A stretch of DNA of 64,000 nucleotides from assembly GCA_963831235.1 (NCBI GenBank), contig CAWHPS010000064.1, positions 55,736-119,735 on the forward strand. Reading direction: 5' to 3'. This stretch comes from CAWHPS01 sp963831235. Lineage in GTDB: Bacteria; Fibrobacterota; OXYB2-FULL-49-7; JAEUSG01. Position numbers and translations under genes: made by a program. Positions 25,551-35,063 of this stretch are shown in pieces; position 1 is the stretch's first letter; each line of letters begins with the position of its first letter. The notes under the pieces were generated by a model that saw only the letters and a program-made list of their open reading frames with translations, searched no databases and was not told where the DNA came from.

Positions 25551-26472
25551 ATGGGAAATGAAAAAATAAAAATCGTAAATATTTTATACAAACTATCAAC
25601 ACATATCCTTTCCGGATTCGGCACAAGAATCAATAGATTCCTCCATGCCATCAGATATCTGCTTCTGCGCGTGTACTTCGGCCATGTGCTTATTTACTGC
25701 AGTTCAATGTCCTACACGCTCCTTGTGTCTTTCATACCCCTTGTTGCGTCAATGTCCCTTTTTGCAGGCAAGATATACGAGTTAAACCGAACAAAAATCC
25801 AGTTATTCCTTTCTCAAAAGGAAATCAGTGCCTTGATGCTTAAGTTCCTTCCATATTCGTCTCACACCCTTGATTTATACATTCTTAAGATCCTTAAAAA
25901 TGCCTCAACCGTAGGTTGGATTGGCACGGCTGTATTTTTCTTTGCAGTCATAGGCTTGTATAGCACCATCGAAGAAATTTTCAATGTAACATGGCATATC
26001 CGAAAAGGCCGCTCTTTACCTAAGAAGATCGGCATGATATTTTTAATCTTTGTTTTGTTAGGCGGGGCATTTACTCTTTATGTAAAAATCGGAAATCTGC
26101 CTATACTGAACAATTCTTCCCTCTTATATATTATTGCCAAGACAGGAGCATTTCTGCTCGTTACAGTGGCTTTCTCGATACTTTATAAACTTATACCTAA
26201 AACCCGGGTTGAATGGCGTGCCAGTTTTTACGGAGGTCTTTTTGCGGTAATACTTTATGAAATCTGTCGAAATCGGCCTGCACGCTTACATTAGCCGTGC
26301 GTTTGCATTGAACCGGCTCTGGGGCTCGCTAACGCTTATTCCAGTATTTATTTTTACCATTTATGTATTATCAATAATCCTTATACTCGGCAATGACATG
26401 ACATTCATTGTCCAGAACTACCACAGAATGAAAAAGGATGATGAATTATACCTTCACTTCCTGCAACGTTGA
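25551..26472 (+). pseudogene. YihY/BrkB family inner-membrane protein, frameshifted near 26265
   Basis: The first frame (to 26294) carries YCSSMSYTLLVSFIPLVASM, VGWIGTAVFFFAVIGLYSTI and WRASFYGGLFAVILYEI, hallmarks of the six-helix YihY/BrkB family. The next expected segment, KSVEIGLHAYISRAFALNRL then WGSLTLIPVF, is in another frame (26257-26472) that overlaps the first. A single-base change around 26257-26280 would join them into a ~305-residue protein. It could be a real inactivating mutation or a sequence error. The ATG at 25551 is preferred to 25464, which overlaps the divergent gene. No clear ribosome site is seen. Confidence 0.82.
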
Positions 26473-26482
26473 TTGACTGGAA

Positions 26483-27757
26483 TCATCCTACCAGGCTGCC
26501 GCCGATAAACACTTTTTCAATCGTGACCTTATACGTTTCTGGTTTTCCTTTTATATCAGCAATGATCATATCAGCACGTTTACCAGGTTTGATGGAACCG
26601 ATTTCGAGGGAATATCCAAACAGCTCAGCAGGATTAAGTGAATACATCCTGCAAGCCTTTATAAGGGCATTATCAAGAGTATCCGGCTTCGGGGTTTTAA
26701 GTTCAAAATATGCCTTGCGATCTGATGTAAAAAGATTAATTACATTGTTAAATTGAAGATTTAATGGGCTTATTGAACCGGCTAAGGTATTCTTTTTTCC
26801 TGCAACCCAAAGCGCATTATCGCGGATTATTCGGCCATCAACCTCTGTTCCGTCTTTAAGACCTGAACCGGTATAATGCACGGCATCCGAAACACCTATC
26901 ACATGATTGATCGAGAAACAGTTTATGAATGTGTTGATCCAGCGCGGATGCACATGCCTTAAGTCACAAATCAATTCACCGTATAAACGAGATCCCATCT
27001 CAAAAATACCATCAAGCGCCCCCCCTGTTTTGAAATTCTGACTCATGGGACCATTACCGGTATGTACGACTACGCGTGTCCCACATTCAACGGCGCGGAT
27101 AAGTTCTTCACGCGTACAGCCAGTGTGTCCAACCGAAGGAAAGAGCCCCTTCCCCATCATATAGCGGATAAGCTCATACGCGGTTTCACCCCATTCAGGG
27201 GCCACAAGTGCCTTCTTTATCAGACCGCCGCTTGTCTCCTGAAGCTCTTCGAATAAATTCACTGAAGGTTCAAGTACATTATCAGGGTCTTGGGCTCCGG
27301 AAAACATCGGGTCTTTCAGAAAATTACCTTCAAGATCAAGCCCCAGAAGTCTTGCATGGCCCGGATGTTCACTCTTATTATAATTTCGCGATTCTCTTAG
27401 GAAACGTTCAAGTACAGGCTTCGGAACAGCATAAGATGACAAAAAAGCTGATGTGACACCGATTCCGGGAAGGTAGGCCATTATGTGACCCACTGCATCA
27501 TCATAATCTGAAGGTGGTTGATCTTTTATGAAGTCATCCCTCCCTATCATGGCATCGTATCGGTTCAAACCATGCATATGGGTCTCGAAAAAACCCGGCA
27601 GAATGTATTTGCCTTTACAATCAATCACAGTATCATCTGCACTAACTTTTGGCATTAAGGAGACTATTGAACGTATCAAACCATTTTCAACAATAAGATT
27701 TCCTTTAACAACCTTTTTCTCGCAGACAATTCTTGCATTTTTTAAATATGTTCTCAT
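26483..27757 (-). CDS. nagA: N-acetylglucosamine-6-phosphate deacetylase (NagA-like amidohydrolase)
   Basis: 424 residues. The amidohydrolase metal and catalytic residues are visible: ETHMHGLNRYD (HxH), LGLDLEGNFLKD (Glu ligand), SVGHTGCTREEL (His), VVVHTGNGPMSQN (His) and IGVSDAVHYTG (catalytic Asp), ending with IKPGKRADMIIADIKG. It removes acetate from GlcNAc-6-P for entry to amino-sugar metabolism or cell-wall recycling. NagA usually has FNAMSP where this has GNGPMSQN, so a related substrate is possible. A WYL regulator gene lies immediately upstream on the same strand. Confidence 0.8.
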   Translation of the reverse strand: MRTYLKNARIVCEKKVVKGNLIVENGLIRSIVSLMPKVSADDTVIDCKGKYILPGFFETHMHGLNRYDAMIGRDDFIKDQPPSDYDDAVGHIMAYLPGIGVTSAFLSSYAVPKPVLERFLRESRNYNKSEHPGHARLLGLDLEGNFLKDPMFSGAQDPDNVLEPSVNLFEELQETSGGLIKKALVAPEWGETAYELIRYMMGKGLFPSVGHTGCTREELIRAVECGTRVVVHTGNGPMSQNFKTGGALDGIFEMGSRLYGELICDLRHVHPRWINTFINCFSINHVIGVSDAVHYTGSGLKDGTEVDGRIIRDNALWVAGKKNTLAGSISPLNLQFNNVINLFTSDRKAYFELKTPKPDTLDNALIKACRMYSLNPAELFGYSLEIGSIKPGKRADMIIADIKGKPETYKVTIEKVFIGGSLVG

Positions 27758-27784
27758 AATGCTCCTAAAATAAATATCAGCTGA

Positions 27785-28777
27785 TTACTTGTAAACACCA
27801 ACTATCTTTTTTGCGAGCCCCTTGAATTCTTTTACCCATTCGAGGGGTTCAAGAAGCTCAACCGAATCAGCCTGAGAAAGCAACCAATGAAAAAGGTCCT
27901 CTTTGCCGGCTGCCTTAAGAGTAATTATCATTGTGCCGTCGCTGGGGAATGTAAGCTTTTGAGTTGGATGAATGATCTTGTCCTTCATCCATTTTCGTTG
28001 AGATGCGGTAACCTTTATTTTCACAGTTTCGACCTGGCCTGTAAAGATACCGAAATATTTCTCAAGATTAATAAGAGTTTCAATATTTTCAGGCATTTTG
28101 AAACCACGTCCAACTCGTTCCGCATGGTTTATCCGTTCAGCTGCAAATATTCTATAGGCTTGGTGTTTTTCACTGAAACCAGTTACATAAAGTGTATTCG
28201 AGTAAAAGATAAGCGTATAAGGCTGTAAAACAAATGTATCGTATTTTCTGCTGCTCCTGGAATCATAAGATATTTTAACACATTCGCGGTTGACAATTGA
28301 ATCAGTAAGTAGTTTTATGGCATCCCTATGCTCCGTATAATCACGAACAGGGCCGGTTTTGACCCGCACAGCACTCTTTAGCCTTTCAATCTTTTCATCA
28401 TTGAAAAAAGGTTCAATCTTTTTTATAGCGCTTTCAGCTGCCTTTTCAAAATGAGAACCTTTTAAGATGGAATATATTTCCTTTGTAAGATAGAGTGCCG
28501 ATAGCTCATCCTCTGTAAAGCCATAAGGAACAGATAAAGGTTGCTCACCTTCAAATTTTAAGACACGCTTTCTATCCTGCCTTGGAAGATCCTGAGAGAG
28601 AGTAAAACCTGAGTTTTCAAGGAGTGCAATATCCCTATGAATGGTGCGCCTATCAACGTGGAATTCATCAACAAGCTCTTCTATTGTTGTGTTTGATCGC
28701 GGTGATGATATGATACGGATAATTTCAATTATCCGTTCAATCCTCTTCTCGTCCGACAATGGGTTCTGTTTGGGCAT
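27785..28777 (-). CDS. WYL-domain transcriptional regulator with DeoR-type HTH
   Basis: 330 residues from the ATG at 28777; the frame extends upstream to 28843 but that part overlaps the previous gene. The N-terminal winged helix (TTIEELVDEFHVDRRTIHRD then IALLENSGF) binds DNA. The WYL domain spans ~150-330 (VKISYDSRSSR, FVLQPYTLIFYSNTLYVTGF). WYL proteins often sense nucleotides or ssDNA. It lies between a small membrane protein and nagA on the same strand and may control them. Confidence 0.85.
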   Translation of the reverse strand: MPKQNPLSDEKRIERIIEIIRIISSPRSNTTIEELVDEFHVDRRTIHRDIALLENSGFTLSQDLPRQDRKRVLKFEGEQPLSVPYGFTEDELSALYLTKEIYSILKGSHFEKAAESAIKKIEPFFNDEKIERLKSAVRVKTGPVRDYTEHRDAIKLLTDSIVNRECVKISYDSRSSRKYDTFVLQPYTLIFYSNTLYVTGFSEKHQAYRIFAAERINHAERVGRGFKMPENIETLINLEKYFGIFTGQVETVKIKVTASQRKWMKDKIIHPTQKLTFPSDGTMIITLKAAGKEDLFHWLLSQADSVELLEPLEWVKEFKGLAKKIVGVYK

Positions 28778-29198
28778 TTGGAGATTTCCTGTAATATTCC
28801 CTTCTAAGCCACAAATAGCAGATGCGTTTATCCAGAAAATCATAAGCTGTTACAAGAAGAGAAATAACCATGAGAATTGAGAATATTCTGACGGAAAAGA
28901 ATAGTGATACAAGAAGCATAACCATAAGTAAAACAAAACTTATCAGCTTCTTCTTTTCGCAATCTTTAATCTTTGCCTTGTTTCTCCCTGACAACTCAGA
29001 ATAGCGTATCTTGTCAAGAATAGTGCCGCTTGTTTCGTTCTCTTTGAACAGGAAAATATAACGGTAAATGTCTCGGCTATGGTGAAAAGGATACAATAAG
29101 GACATAAAACAGAATGTCGTGTCCAATGCAGTCAAACCAACCGGATGGGGTTTAGGCACTGGCTTTGTGGGCTTTTCTTTTGGTGTATTATTGTCCAT
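28737..29198 (-). CDS. Small membrane protein of unknown function
   Basis: 153 residues. A Pro/Lys-rich start (PKEKPTKPVPKPHPVGL) precedes a helix region (LDTTFCFMSLLYPF), a charged stretch, and two adjacent transmembrane helices (LISFVLLMVMLLVSLFFSV and FSILMVISLLVTAYDFL). The 3' end overlaps the WYL regulator start by ~40 bp, which suggests coupling. No family recognised. Confidence 0.6.
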   Translation of the reverse strand: MDNNTPKEKPTKPVPKPHPVGLTALDTTFCFMSLLYPFHHSRDIYRYIFLFKENETSGTILDKIRYSELSGRNKAKIKDCEKKKLISFVLLMVMLLVSLFFSVRIFSILMVISLLVTAYDFLDKRICYLWLRREYYRKSPNAQTEPIVGREED

Positions 29199-29340
29199 TT
29201 AAGATGTGATAATATAATCAAATGGACTGTATGAATATAACACAAAAAACAGTGTGTTTTTCGGCAAACCAATTTGTATTTCAAATAAATGGAACTGTTT
29301 TACTTCCAATCTTTACCCGAATAAAAGCTATATTAATATC

Positions 29341-30921
29341 ATGTTTTCAGATTTGATTACAGGTTTTACCTATGTAGAGACCCATTACAGATTCAAGGCA
29401 GGCTTTACATTTCTTTCGCGCAAAGCACCTGAAATATTATTTGACGCACCTTTCCGGATTGATCCAGGTCAACCCATTACTGCAATACTTATAATCAAAG
29501 ACGCTGATAAATTCCCAATTGAACTCATCAATATCACAGCTGCAATAACATTATCACCAAAACACCGGATTTTCATTAAAGAGATAAAACCGGACGAACA
29601 ATTCATTAGCACCAATCTGTTTTATCAAACAATGGCATTCCCATTGCCAGATGATTTTTCAGGAATGGTAAGACTCACATTCAAGCTGGACCTTAAAATC
29701 AATAACAAAAAAACATTTGTTTTAAATGATAACATTCCCTTTGCATCTCATTCGGATTATGCGGTCTATGCTTCTTCGGATCCTCTTCCGGCTTTGCCGG
29801 GTTACATATATGGAGAAACCCATTTCCACAGCCACTTGACAAATGATCAGGTTGAATATGGCATCCCGCTTAAAGCTGTTCCTGCTCTTGCGCAATCAAT
29901 GGGGCTTAAATTCGCATTTGCAACGGATCATAGTTATGATCTCGATACACGCAACCCATTCAACAAGAGTAAAGAGACCTTTGCGGAATTGAATGAAACC
30001 GCGGCCTTATCAAATCATGATTTCATCCTTGTTCCAGGCGAAGAAGTCAGCGTTAAAAACAGACGGGGAAAGACCGTTCATATTTGCGTCATTAACAACC
30101 CTCATTTCATAGAAGGATACGGTGACTGCGGGAGAAGTATGTTTCAGACAACATGCAGCCATTCAATTGAAAACATAGTTAAGGAAACGGGCAGTCCGGA
30201 AACATTGGTTTTCGCGGCCCATCCGGGATATAAAGAAGGCTTGTTTGAGAGACTACTCCTTAACAGGGGCAGGTGGGACATAAACGACTATGATGATGGT
30301 TTACATATAACCCAATTCTGGAATGGGAACATGGATAAATCCTTTTTTAGGGGCAAACGTGACTGGGTTTCGCTTCTTCTTGCTGGAAAGAGGATTTTCG
30401 CAATCGGCGGTAATGATGCACATGGGGATTTTAACCGCACAAGAAAAATAGGTATTCCTTTTATTACAATTAAAGAGGATAAAACCCAACGCTTTGGAAC
30501 TGTGCGGACTGCCGTAAAAACCGATTCATTAACATCAACAGGAATAATAGCTGCGATTAAAGCCGGCCGCGTAATCATGACAAATGGCCCTTTTGCTTGT
30601 CTAAAGGTGTTGTATAATGACACCATCTATGAAACAGGCGACACCTTGCAGGTAGGACAATTCAAAGTGCTGATTTCAGCTCTTTCGACCCTGGAGTTTG
30701 GGCAACTGTCATTTATCACTCTTATAAAAGGCACAATTAACAACAAAGAAAATAAAATATTTACAACAAGGGCAACGGATAAGGAAAAGTACTGTTATTC
30801 AGCTGATCTGCCAATTGCTATTGACAAACCATCATATCTTCGGCTTGAGGTTACCTCAAAGGCTGGAAATAATATATTTTATGCCTTCTCCAACCCGATA
30901 TTCTTTAAACTATTGGATTAA
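29341..30921 (+). CDS. CehA/McbA-like PHP-domain metallohydrolase
   Basis: 526 residues from the ATG at 29341; an upstream in-frame start at 29254 would add unlikely sequence. The first ~155 residues form a beta-rich domain without clear homology. The PHP domain follows: YGETHFHSHLTNDQVEYG, KFAFATDHSYDLD, FILVPGEEVSV, FAAHPGYKE and IFAIGGNDAHGDFNR. The C-terminal ~110 residues are again beta-rich. CehA/McbA proteins cleave phosphoesters or carbaryl-type esters. AcpS starts five bases downstream, so they share a transcript, but a functional link is not evident. This is the second PHP protein in the window and differs in architecture from 15063-16286. Confidence 0.82.
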   Translation: MFSDLITGFTYVETHYRFKAGFTFLSRKAPEILFDAPFRIDPGQPITAILIIKDADKFPIELINITAAITLSPKHRIFIKEIKPDEQFISTNLFYQTMAFPLPDDFSGMVRLTFKLDLKINNKKTFVLNDNIPFASHSDYAVYASSDPLPALPGYIYGETHFHSHLTNDQVEYGIPLKAVPALAQSMGLKFAFATDHSYDLDTRNPFNKSKETFAELNETAALSNHDFILVPGEEVSVKNRRGKTVHICVINNPHFIEGYGDCGRSMFQTTCSHSIENIVKETGSPETLVFAAHPGYKEGLFERLLLNRGRWDINDYDDGLHITQFWNGNMDKSFFRGKRDWVSLLLAGKRIFAIGGNDAHGDFNRTRKIGIPFITIKEDKTQRFGTVRTAVKTDSLTSTGIIAAIKAGRVIMTNGPFACLKVLYNDTIYETGDTLQVGQFKVLISALSTLEFGQLSFITLIKGTINNKENKIFTTRATDKEKYCYSADLPIAIDKPSYLRLEVTSKAGNNIFYAFSNPIFFKLLD

Positions 30922-30926
30922 CAGCA

Positions 30927-31322
30927 ATGATTCACGGCATAGGAATTGACATAATAGAAGTAAAACGGATAAAAAAAACCATCCTGGCAAACAAGGGTTT
31001 TATGGAACGTGTCTTTTCAAAAGAGGAAATACACTACTGCGAAGAAGCAACTGGCAGCATGAAATATGAAAGGTTTGCCGCAAGATTCGCCGCAAAAGAG
31101 GCGTTTTTAAAGGCTTGCGGAACAGGTTTAAGAGAGGGGTTTAATCTTAAAGAAATTACCGTTATACATAATGATATGAAGCAACCTCGAATCGAACTTG
31201 CAGGTAAATCCAAGGAAACTTTCAGAACTGAAATTAGCGGCAAAATACACTTGAGCCTTTCCCATTTAAGCGGGATTGCACAAGCAGTTGCTGTTATTGA
31301 GAAAGATACAGAAGTTAAATAA
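30927..31322 (+). CDS. acpS: Holo-[acyl-carrier-protein] synthase
   Basis: 131 residues, family length ~125. HGIGIDIIEVKRI contains the Mg-binding Asp, and RFAARFAAKEAFLKACGTGL the second metal ligand Glu and the CoA-binding Lys. IHLSLSHLSGIAQAVAVIE is the closing signature. It transfers 4'-phosphopantetheine from CoA to apo-ACP, which is essential for fatty acid synthesis. Its 3' end overlaps the convergent vapC relic by eight bases. Confidence 0.95.
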   Translation: MIHGIGIDIIEVKRIKKTILANKGFMERVFSKEEIHYCEEATGSMKYERFAARFAAKEAFLKACGTGLREGFNLKEITVIHNDMKQPRIELAGKSKETFRTEISGKIHLSLSHLSGIAQAVAVIEKDTEVK

Positions 31323-31702
31323 TAATCTTTATTCCATAAACTGCAAATCGTTTGTCTGCTGTTACAACCGATATTTGTTCACGTAAGGCAGTAGCAATAA
31401 TAAATCTGTCTGCGGGATCACGGTGATGCCAGGGCAGTTGATTTGCGGCAATCATAATATCAACATCAAGGGGGGCAATTACCAGATTATGCTTTTCAAT
31501 AACTTGTTTAAACCAAACCAAAGGTTCGAGCGGCAATAGTATCTCTTTCTGCGCCACCTTAAGACTTATTTCCCAGGCAGAGATGGCAGAGACATAAACT
31601 ATCGAAGCTTTTTCAATGGAATTCTTCGCTGAGACCGACAATGCCTTATCACCGGAAACCAGCCATAAAAGAGCACGGTATCCAGTATCAATGCTTTTTC
31701 AT
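31315..31702 (-). pseudogene. vapC: VapC-type PIN-domain toxin, frameshifted at the 5' end
   Basis: The C-terminal 108 codons are open (from 31641) and include VSAISAWEISLKVAQKE, IAPLDVDIMIAANQLP, HHRDPADRFIIATALRE and VVTADKRF, the conserved PIN segments. The start, an ATG at 31702 overlapping the antitoxin stop as ATGA, hits a TGA after four codons. The expected N-terminus LILDTRALLWLVSGDKALS is present but spread over frames. One extra base in the A5 run after the ATG and one extra C in ACCG at ~31672 would give 390 bp, a normal 129-residue VapC. As written, the catalytic Asp would not be made in frame. Confidence 0.85.
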
Positions 31703-31923
31703 GCATTTTCCCACTCACCTATTGTTGGATTGGTTGGATTTGTTTTAATCTTGATATTCTTTAAAAGCTTGTCGGTTTTTGTTCGATTGCCATGAGGAAT
31801 AGGGACAAGTTCAGCAACCGCTTGTCCATGCCTACAGATAATTATTGTTTCCCGTAATTGTTCCACATTCTCAATAAGCGCTGAAAGGTGTGTTTTTGCT
31901 TCATGAATGCTTACTGAAACCAT
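31699..31923 (-). CDS. Phd/YefM-type antitoxin
   Basis: 74 residues from the ATG at 31923, chosen because GGAGG sits five bases upstream. VSIHEAKTHLSALIENVEQ followed by IICRHGQAVAELVPI is the classic Phd/YefM N-terminal DNA-binding fold. The C-terminal half would wrap the toxin. It precedes and overlaps (ATGA) the vapC relic. A palindrome 20 bp upstream is the likely autoregulatory site. With a dead toxin the antitoxin may be a leftover or protect against a toxin elsewhere. Confidence 0.88.
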   Translation of the reverse strand: MVSVSIHEAKTHLSALIENVEQLRETIIICRHGQAVAELVPIPHGNRTKTDKLLKNIKIKTNPTNPTIGEWENA

Positions 31924-31943
31924 AACGACCTCCAAAGAATAAG

Positions 31944-31960
31944 TTAGTCATATAGACTAA
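31944..31960. promoter_or_regulatory. Palindromic operator candidate upstream of the phd/vapC pair
   Basis: TTAGTC-ATATA-GACTAA, six-base perfect arms, 20 bp before the antitoxin start and overlapping the likely -10. A related GACCATATTGG block lies further upstream (31964-31980). Phd/YefM proteins repress from such sites. Confidence 0.55.
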
Positions 31961-32082
31961 ACATAACCAATATGGTCATATTTTTCAATTACTATTTATT
32001 TCTCGATTTCAATAATATCAGGATAGCATACACGATTACTGTTTTTGAAATAATAGGTTGATCCAAAGAATTAAGAGCTTTT

Positions 32083-32175
32083 TTATTTCATCAATGTAAG
32101 CGCTCTGCTAAGACGAAATGCTCCAGAATGAACCTGCGCTACATAAACGCTGCTTACAAATTTAAGCGCATTCCA
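32083..32175 (-). pseudogene. Relic of a T9SS C-terminal sorting domain
   Basis: A 30-codon frame reads WNALKFVSSVYVAQVHSGAF followed by RLSRALTLMK and a TAA. The pattern (Trp, ~10 residues, aromatic-x-Val, ~8 residues, then Leu-x-Leu-x-basic at the very end) is that of the last beta strands of T9SS sorting domains such as the one ending TRMLTLLR at 37687. A stop lies four codons upstream, so only the tail of a former gene remains. The short length limits certainty. Confidence 0.45.
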
Positions 32176-32226
32176 GGATAGGGTTTAAAAATAACCTATT
32201 ATATGCCTGCGCTCTCTCATCATTTC

Positions 32227-33834
32227 TCATACGCTAAAATGTTTGACTATCGATGTCAATTCCACTGCCATGCGGGTGATTTCTGCGGTTCCTTCCTTGA
32301 AGCCCTGGATTCCCTGCACTGTCTCATCCGCCGCCACATTGACCTCACCGGCTACAACAGCAATGTCGTGGAGCCGGCCTGCAGATGCCTCTACATGGAC
32401 CGAGATTTCCGAGGTAGAACGTTTTGCCTCTCCCATATTTCCGTCAATAGCCGCCATTATTTCAAGCTGCTGTTTCATTGTATTCGAAATGGAGGTTGAA
32501 ATTGTGTTTACTTTATCGATCACTCCGACAATCTGCTCAATAGCCACAACCGAAAGATCCGTATTGTTCCGCATCTGCTTAATCTTGGATGTGATTTCTT
32601 CCGTGGCCAAGGCCGTCTGGTGCGCCAATTGCTTTACTTCTGCTGCCACGACAGCAAACCCCTTGCCAGCTTCTCCGGCGGACGCGGCTTCGATGGTTGC
32701 GTTCAGAGCCAGCAATTTTGTCTGGCTGGCGATATTTGTGACCAGATCCGTAACCTTGGCCATCTCAACTGCCATATGCGATAATTTATCCATACTATCA
32801 CGCATAGACATAGCCGCCAAGGAGGCTTCGGCAGTCATAGAACTTTCTTCCCTGCATTGTTGTGAGACCTGTTGCATGGAACGTCCCATTTCCAGGATGT
32901 CTGAGGCCGTTGTTCCTACCCGTTCAGACATGCCCTTGGTACTGCTTGAAATAGCGGTAACACGCTGGGAGGTTTCCTTGACATTTTTCGAGGCAGCGTC
33001 CGCCTTTTCATGCATCCGGTTTGCACTGGCCGAAATCAGATCAGCGGTTGTCGAGAACTTCACCGTTGATGCGGAAAGGTTGGCTGTGTTCATTTCAATT
33101 TTTCGAATAATGCCTTGCATTTGTTCGGTGAACACGTTAAACCATTGACGAAGTGCGCCTATTTCATCATGGGTGTCAACCGACAACCTTTTTGTCAGAT
33201 CTCCCTGACCCGCACCTGAAGCAATTTCCTTGAGCGTACGGCTCAAAGGAAAAATAACCAGGCGGCGCATACTGATAATAAGCGCACCAATGATGGCAAA
33301 TAAGGTAAGAAGCGCAGCCGTCAAACTCCGTTCGAGTGAGGCATTCACGGTACGGCGAATGGAATCAGCGCTAAAATAATAATATGCTTTCCAGACCGGC
33401 GCACCATCATATTTCATATCCGCTGCTTGAGTTAGGAAACCGCCTTCCAAAAGCTTGTTCCGTTCTGTCAGCTTACCGTTCACTCTTTCAAGGCCAACCA
33501 AAACCTTGCCGGATTTCAATTCCACAATAGCGACACCTATAAAAGCCTCCTGCCGCATCTTTATTTCAATGAGTTCGCGTACGCGATCCATCTGATAATT
33601 CCAAAGAGGTTCCGGCAGGCTGCGCGTAAGCTCCTCCGCAATACCCGCTTGAAGGGTCTTAAGTTCCCGTAATGCCAGAGATCGGATGGTTCACAGGGAA
33701 TAGACCGTTGCCAAAAACTGGATAATAAGGACCGGGATGACCGCATAAAAAATAATGCGGGTCAGAATGGAATCGCGAAGTCCGATTGTTTCACGCGTCG
33801 TCTGACTGCTAGAAGGGCTCTGTGCTTCTGCCAT
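32227..33834 (-). pseudogene. Methyl-accepting chemotaxis protein with an in-frame TGA at codon 48
   Basis: 536 codons if read through. The start ATG at 33834 overlaps the stop of the binding-protein gene (TAATG). Residues 20-47 form the first membrane helix (RIIFYAVIPVLIIQFLATVY), then TGA (33691-33693), then an in-frame ~115-residue periplasmic domain, a second helix (AALLTLFAIIGALIISM), a HAMP linker (PLSRTLKEIASGAGQGDLT) and a signalling domain. The CheA/CheW-binding hairpin is VTNIASQTKLLALNATIEAA then GKGFAVVAAEVKQLA. Internal restart at 33591 would lose the first helix. A C-to-T change in CGA is the simplest cause. Confidence 0.88.
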
Positions 33835-34598
33835 TATTTCTTCCAGTCCTTGAGCCCATAAGTGGAAAGCAATGTAGCAAGCGCTCCAGATTTCCGGAGA
33901 GATGCGATCCCTTCGGATAATATCTTAGCATATTCCTTTGATTTGGGATTTGCCGGAGAGAATGCAATATAAATATCATCAGGTTTACCCACCATCCCAG
34001 CCATCTTGAATTTATCGCTCAGGCCCATCTTATTCAGGGAGTAGAGCATCACCGACGGGCTTTCAAGGAAAGCATCAATTCGTCCGCCCTCCAGCTTCTT
34101 GATATTGATTTCTCTCGCGTCAACACCGCTTGCCACCTGAACTTTCTTGGGATCTTTCCGGTTTTCCTTTATATATGCATCCAGTTCTTCATTGTAGGTA
34201 TAGTCGTCTATCACGCCTATTGAAACACCTTTAAGGGAAGCAATACCTGAATAGGTCCATGCCGTTGTTTTGGCGACAAACATGCCATATCCGCTCTGTC
34301 CAAGCGTATTAGACGGAAAAACAAAATCAGGTGCATCGGTTCTAGAGGCGCCGACTATAGCGTTTATTTCGCCGGCCCTGCATACGGTAATTGCGCGCGT
34401 CCAGGGCATGATTTTATAGTCAATCGAATGACCGCTCTTTTCGAAAACCTGTTTAACAATCTCGATAATATAACCTGGGTTATCGGAACCAGGATCACAA
34501 TTGTAGGGGCACCAGTTGTCAGCACAAACAGTGATGACATCCGCGTGAGTCAATACAACCACGCATAGAATGGAAATCCAAAGACAGATCTTTTTCAT
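33834..34598 (-). CDS. Periplasmic solute-binding protein (SBP_bac_3-like)
   Basis: 254 residues. A signal peptide (KKICLWISILCVVVLTHA) is followed by DVITVCADNWCPYNCDPG, IIEIVKQVFEKSGHSIDYKI and MPWTRAITVCRAGEINAIVG, the two-lobe fold of amino-acid binding proteins. The start at 34598 follows GGAGG by five bases. No ABC permease is present; instead the stop overlaps the chemoreceptor start. It probably presents a ligand to that receptor rather than to a transporter. The ligand is unknown. Confidence 0.85.
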   Translation of the reverse strand: MKKICLWISILCVVVLTHADVITVCADNWCPYNCDPGSDNPGYIIEIVKQVFEKSGHSIDYKIMPWTRAITVCRAGEINAIVGASRTDAPDFVFPSNTLGQSGYGMFVAKTTAWTYSGIASLKGVSIGVIDDYTYNEELDAYIKENRKDPKKVQVASGVDAREINIKKLEGGRIDAFLESPSVMLYSLNKMGLSDKFKMAGMVGKPDDIYIAFSPANPKSKEYAKILSEGIASLRKSGALATLLSTYGLKDWKK

Positions 34599-35063
34599 CT
34601 CAACCTCCATGATAAATGGTTTAATGTTTTTTACCCTTGCTTTTCAAATGTTATTTCAAGAATATCACCTAAGCGTATTGAAAAAAGTTTTTTAATTCTA
34701 ACGGGGCGGTTTCAGCAGTTCCTCTGCTTTCTTGCTCCGGGCAATACCAAGAATAAACCTATGTATTCCCACGCAAACCCATGTTGTAAAATAATTGAAT
34801 TGGAGTCCATTGTGTTAAAGATTTCCCTATTTACATTTGCGATTCAGACACTGGGGAAAGGTTTTTGCCTAGTCGGGTGGAAATAATGCCCCGACAGGCG
34901 TAAATCATGTCGAATGTGTCATCATAACGGTTTGTTGTGGGATAAAGACTAAGCAAACCCACAGGGCTGTAAACAATGCTTCACAGCCCAAAGTAAAACA
35001 TTGTGCGGATTACCTGGAACGAATATTTGAATAGACGTGCGGTGTTTCTCATTTGCCGATAAA

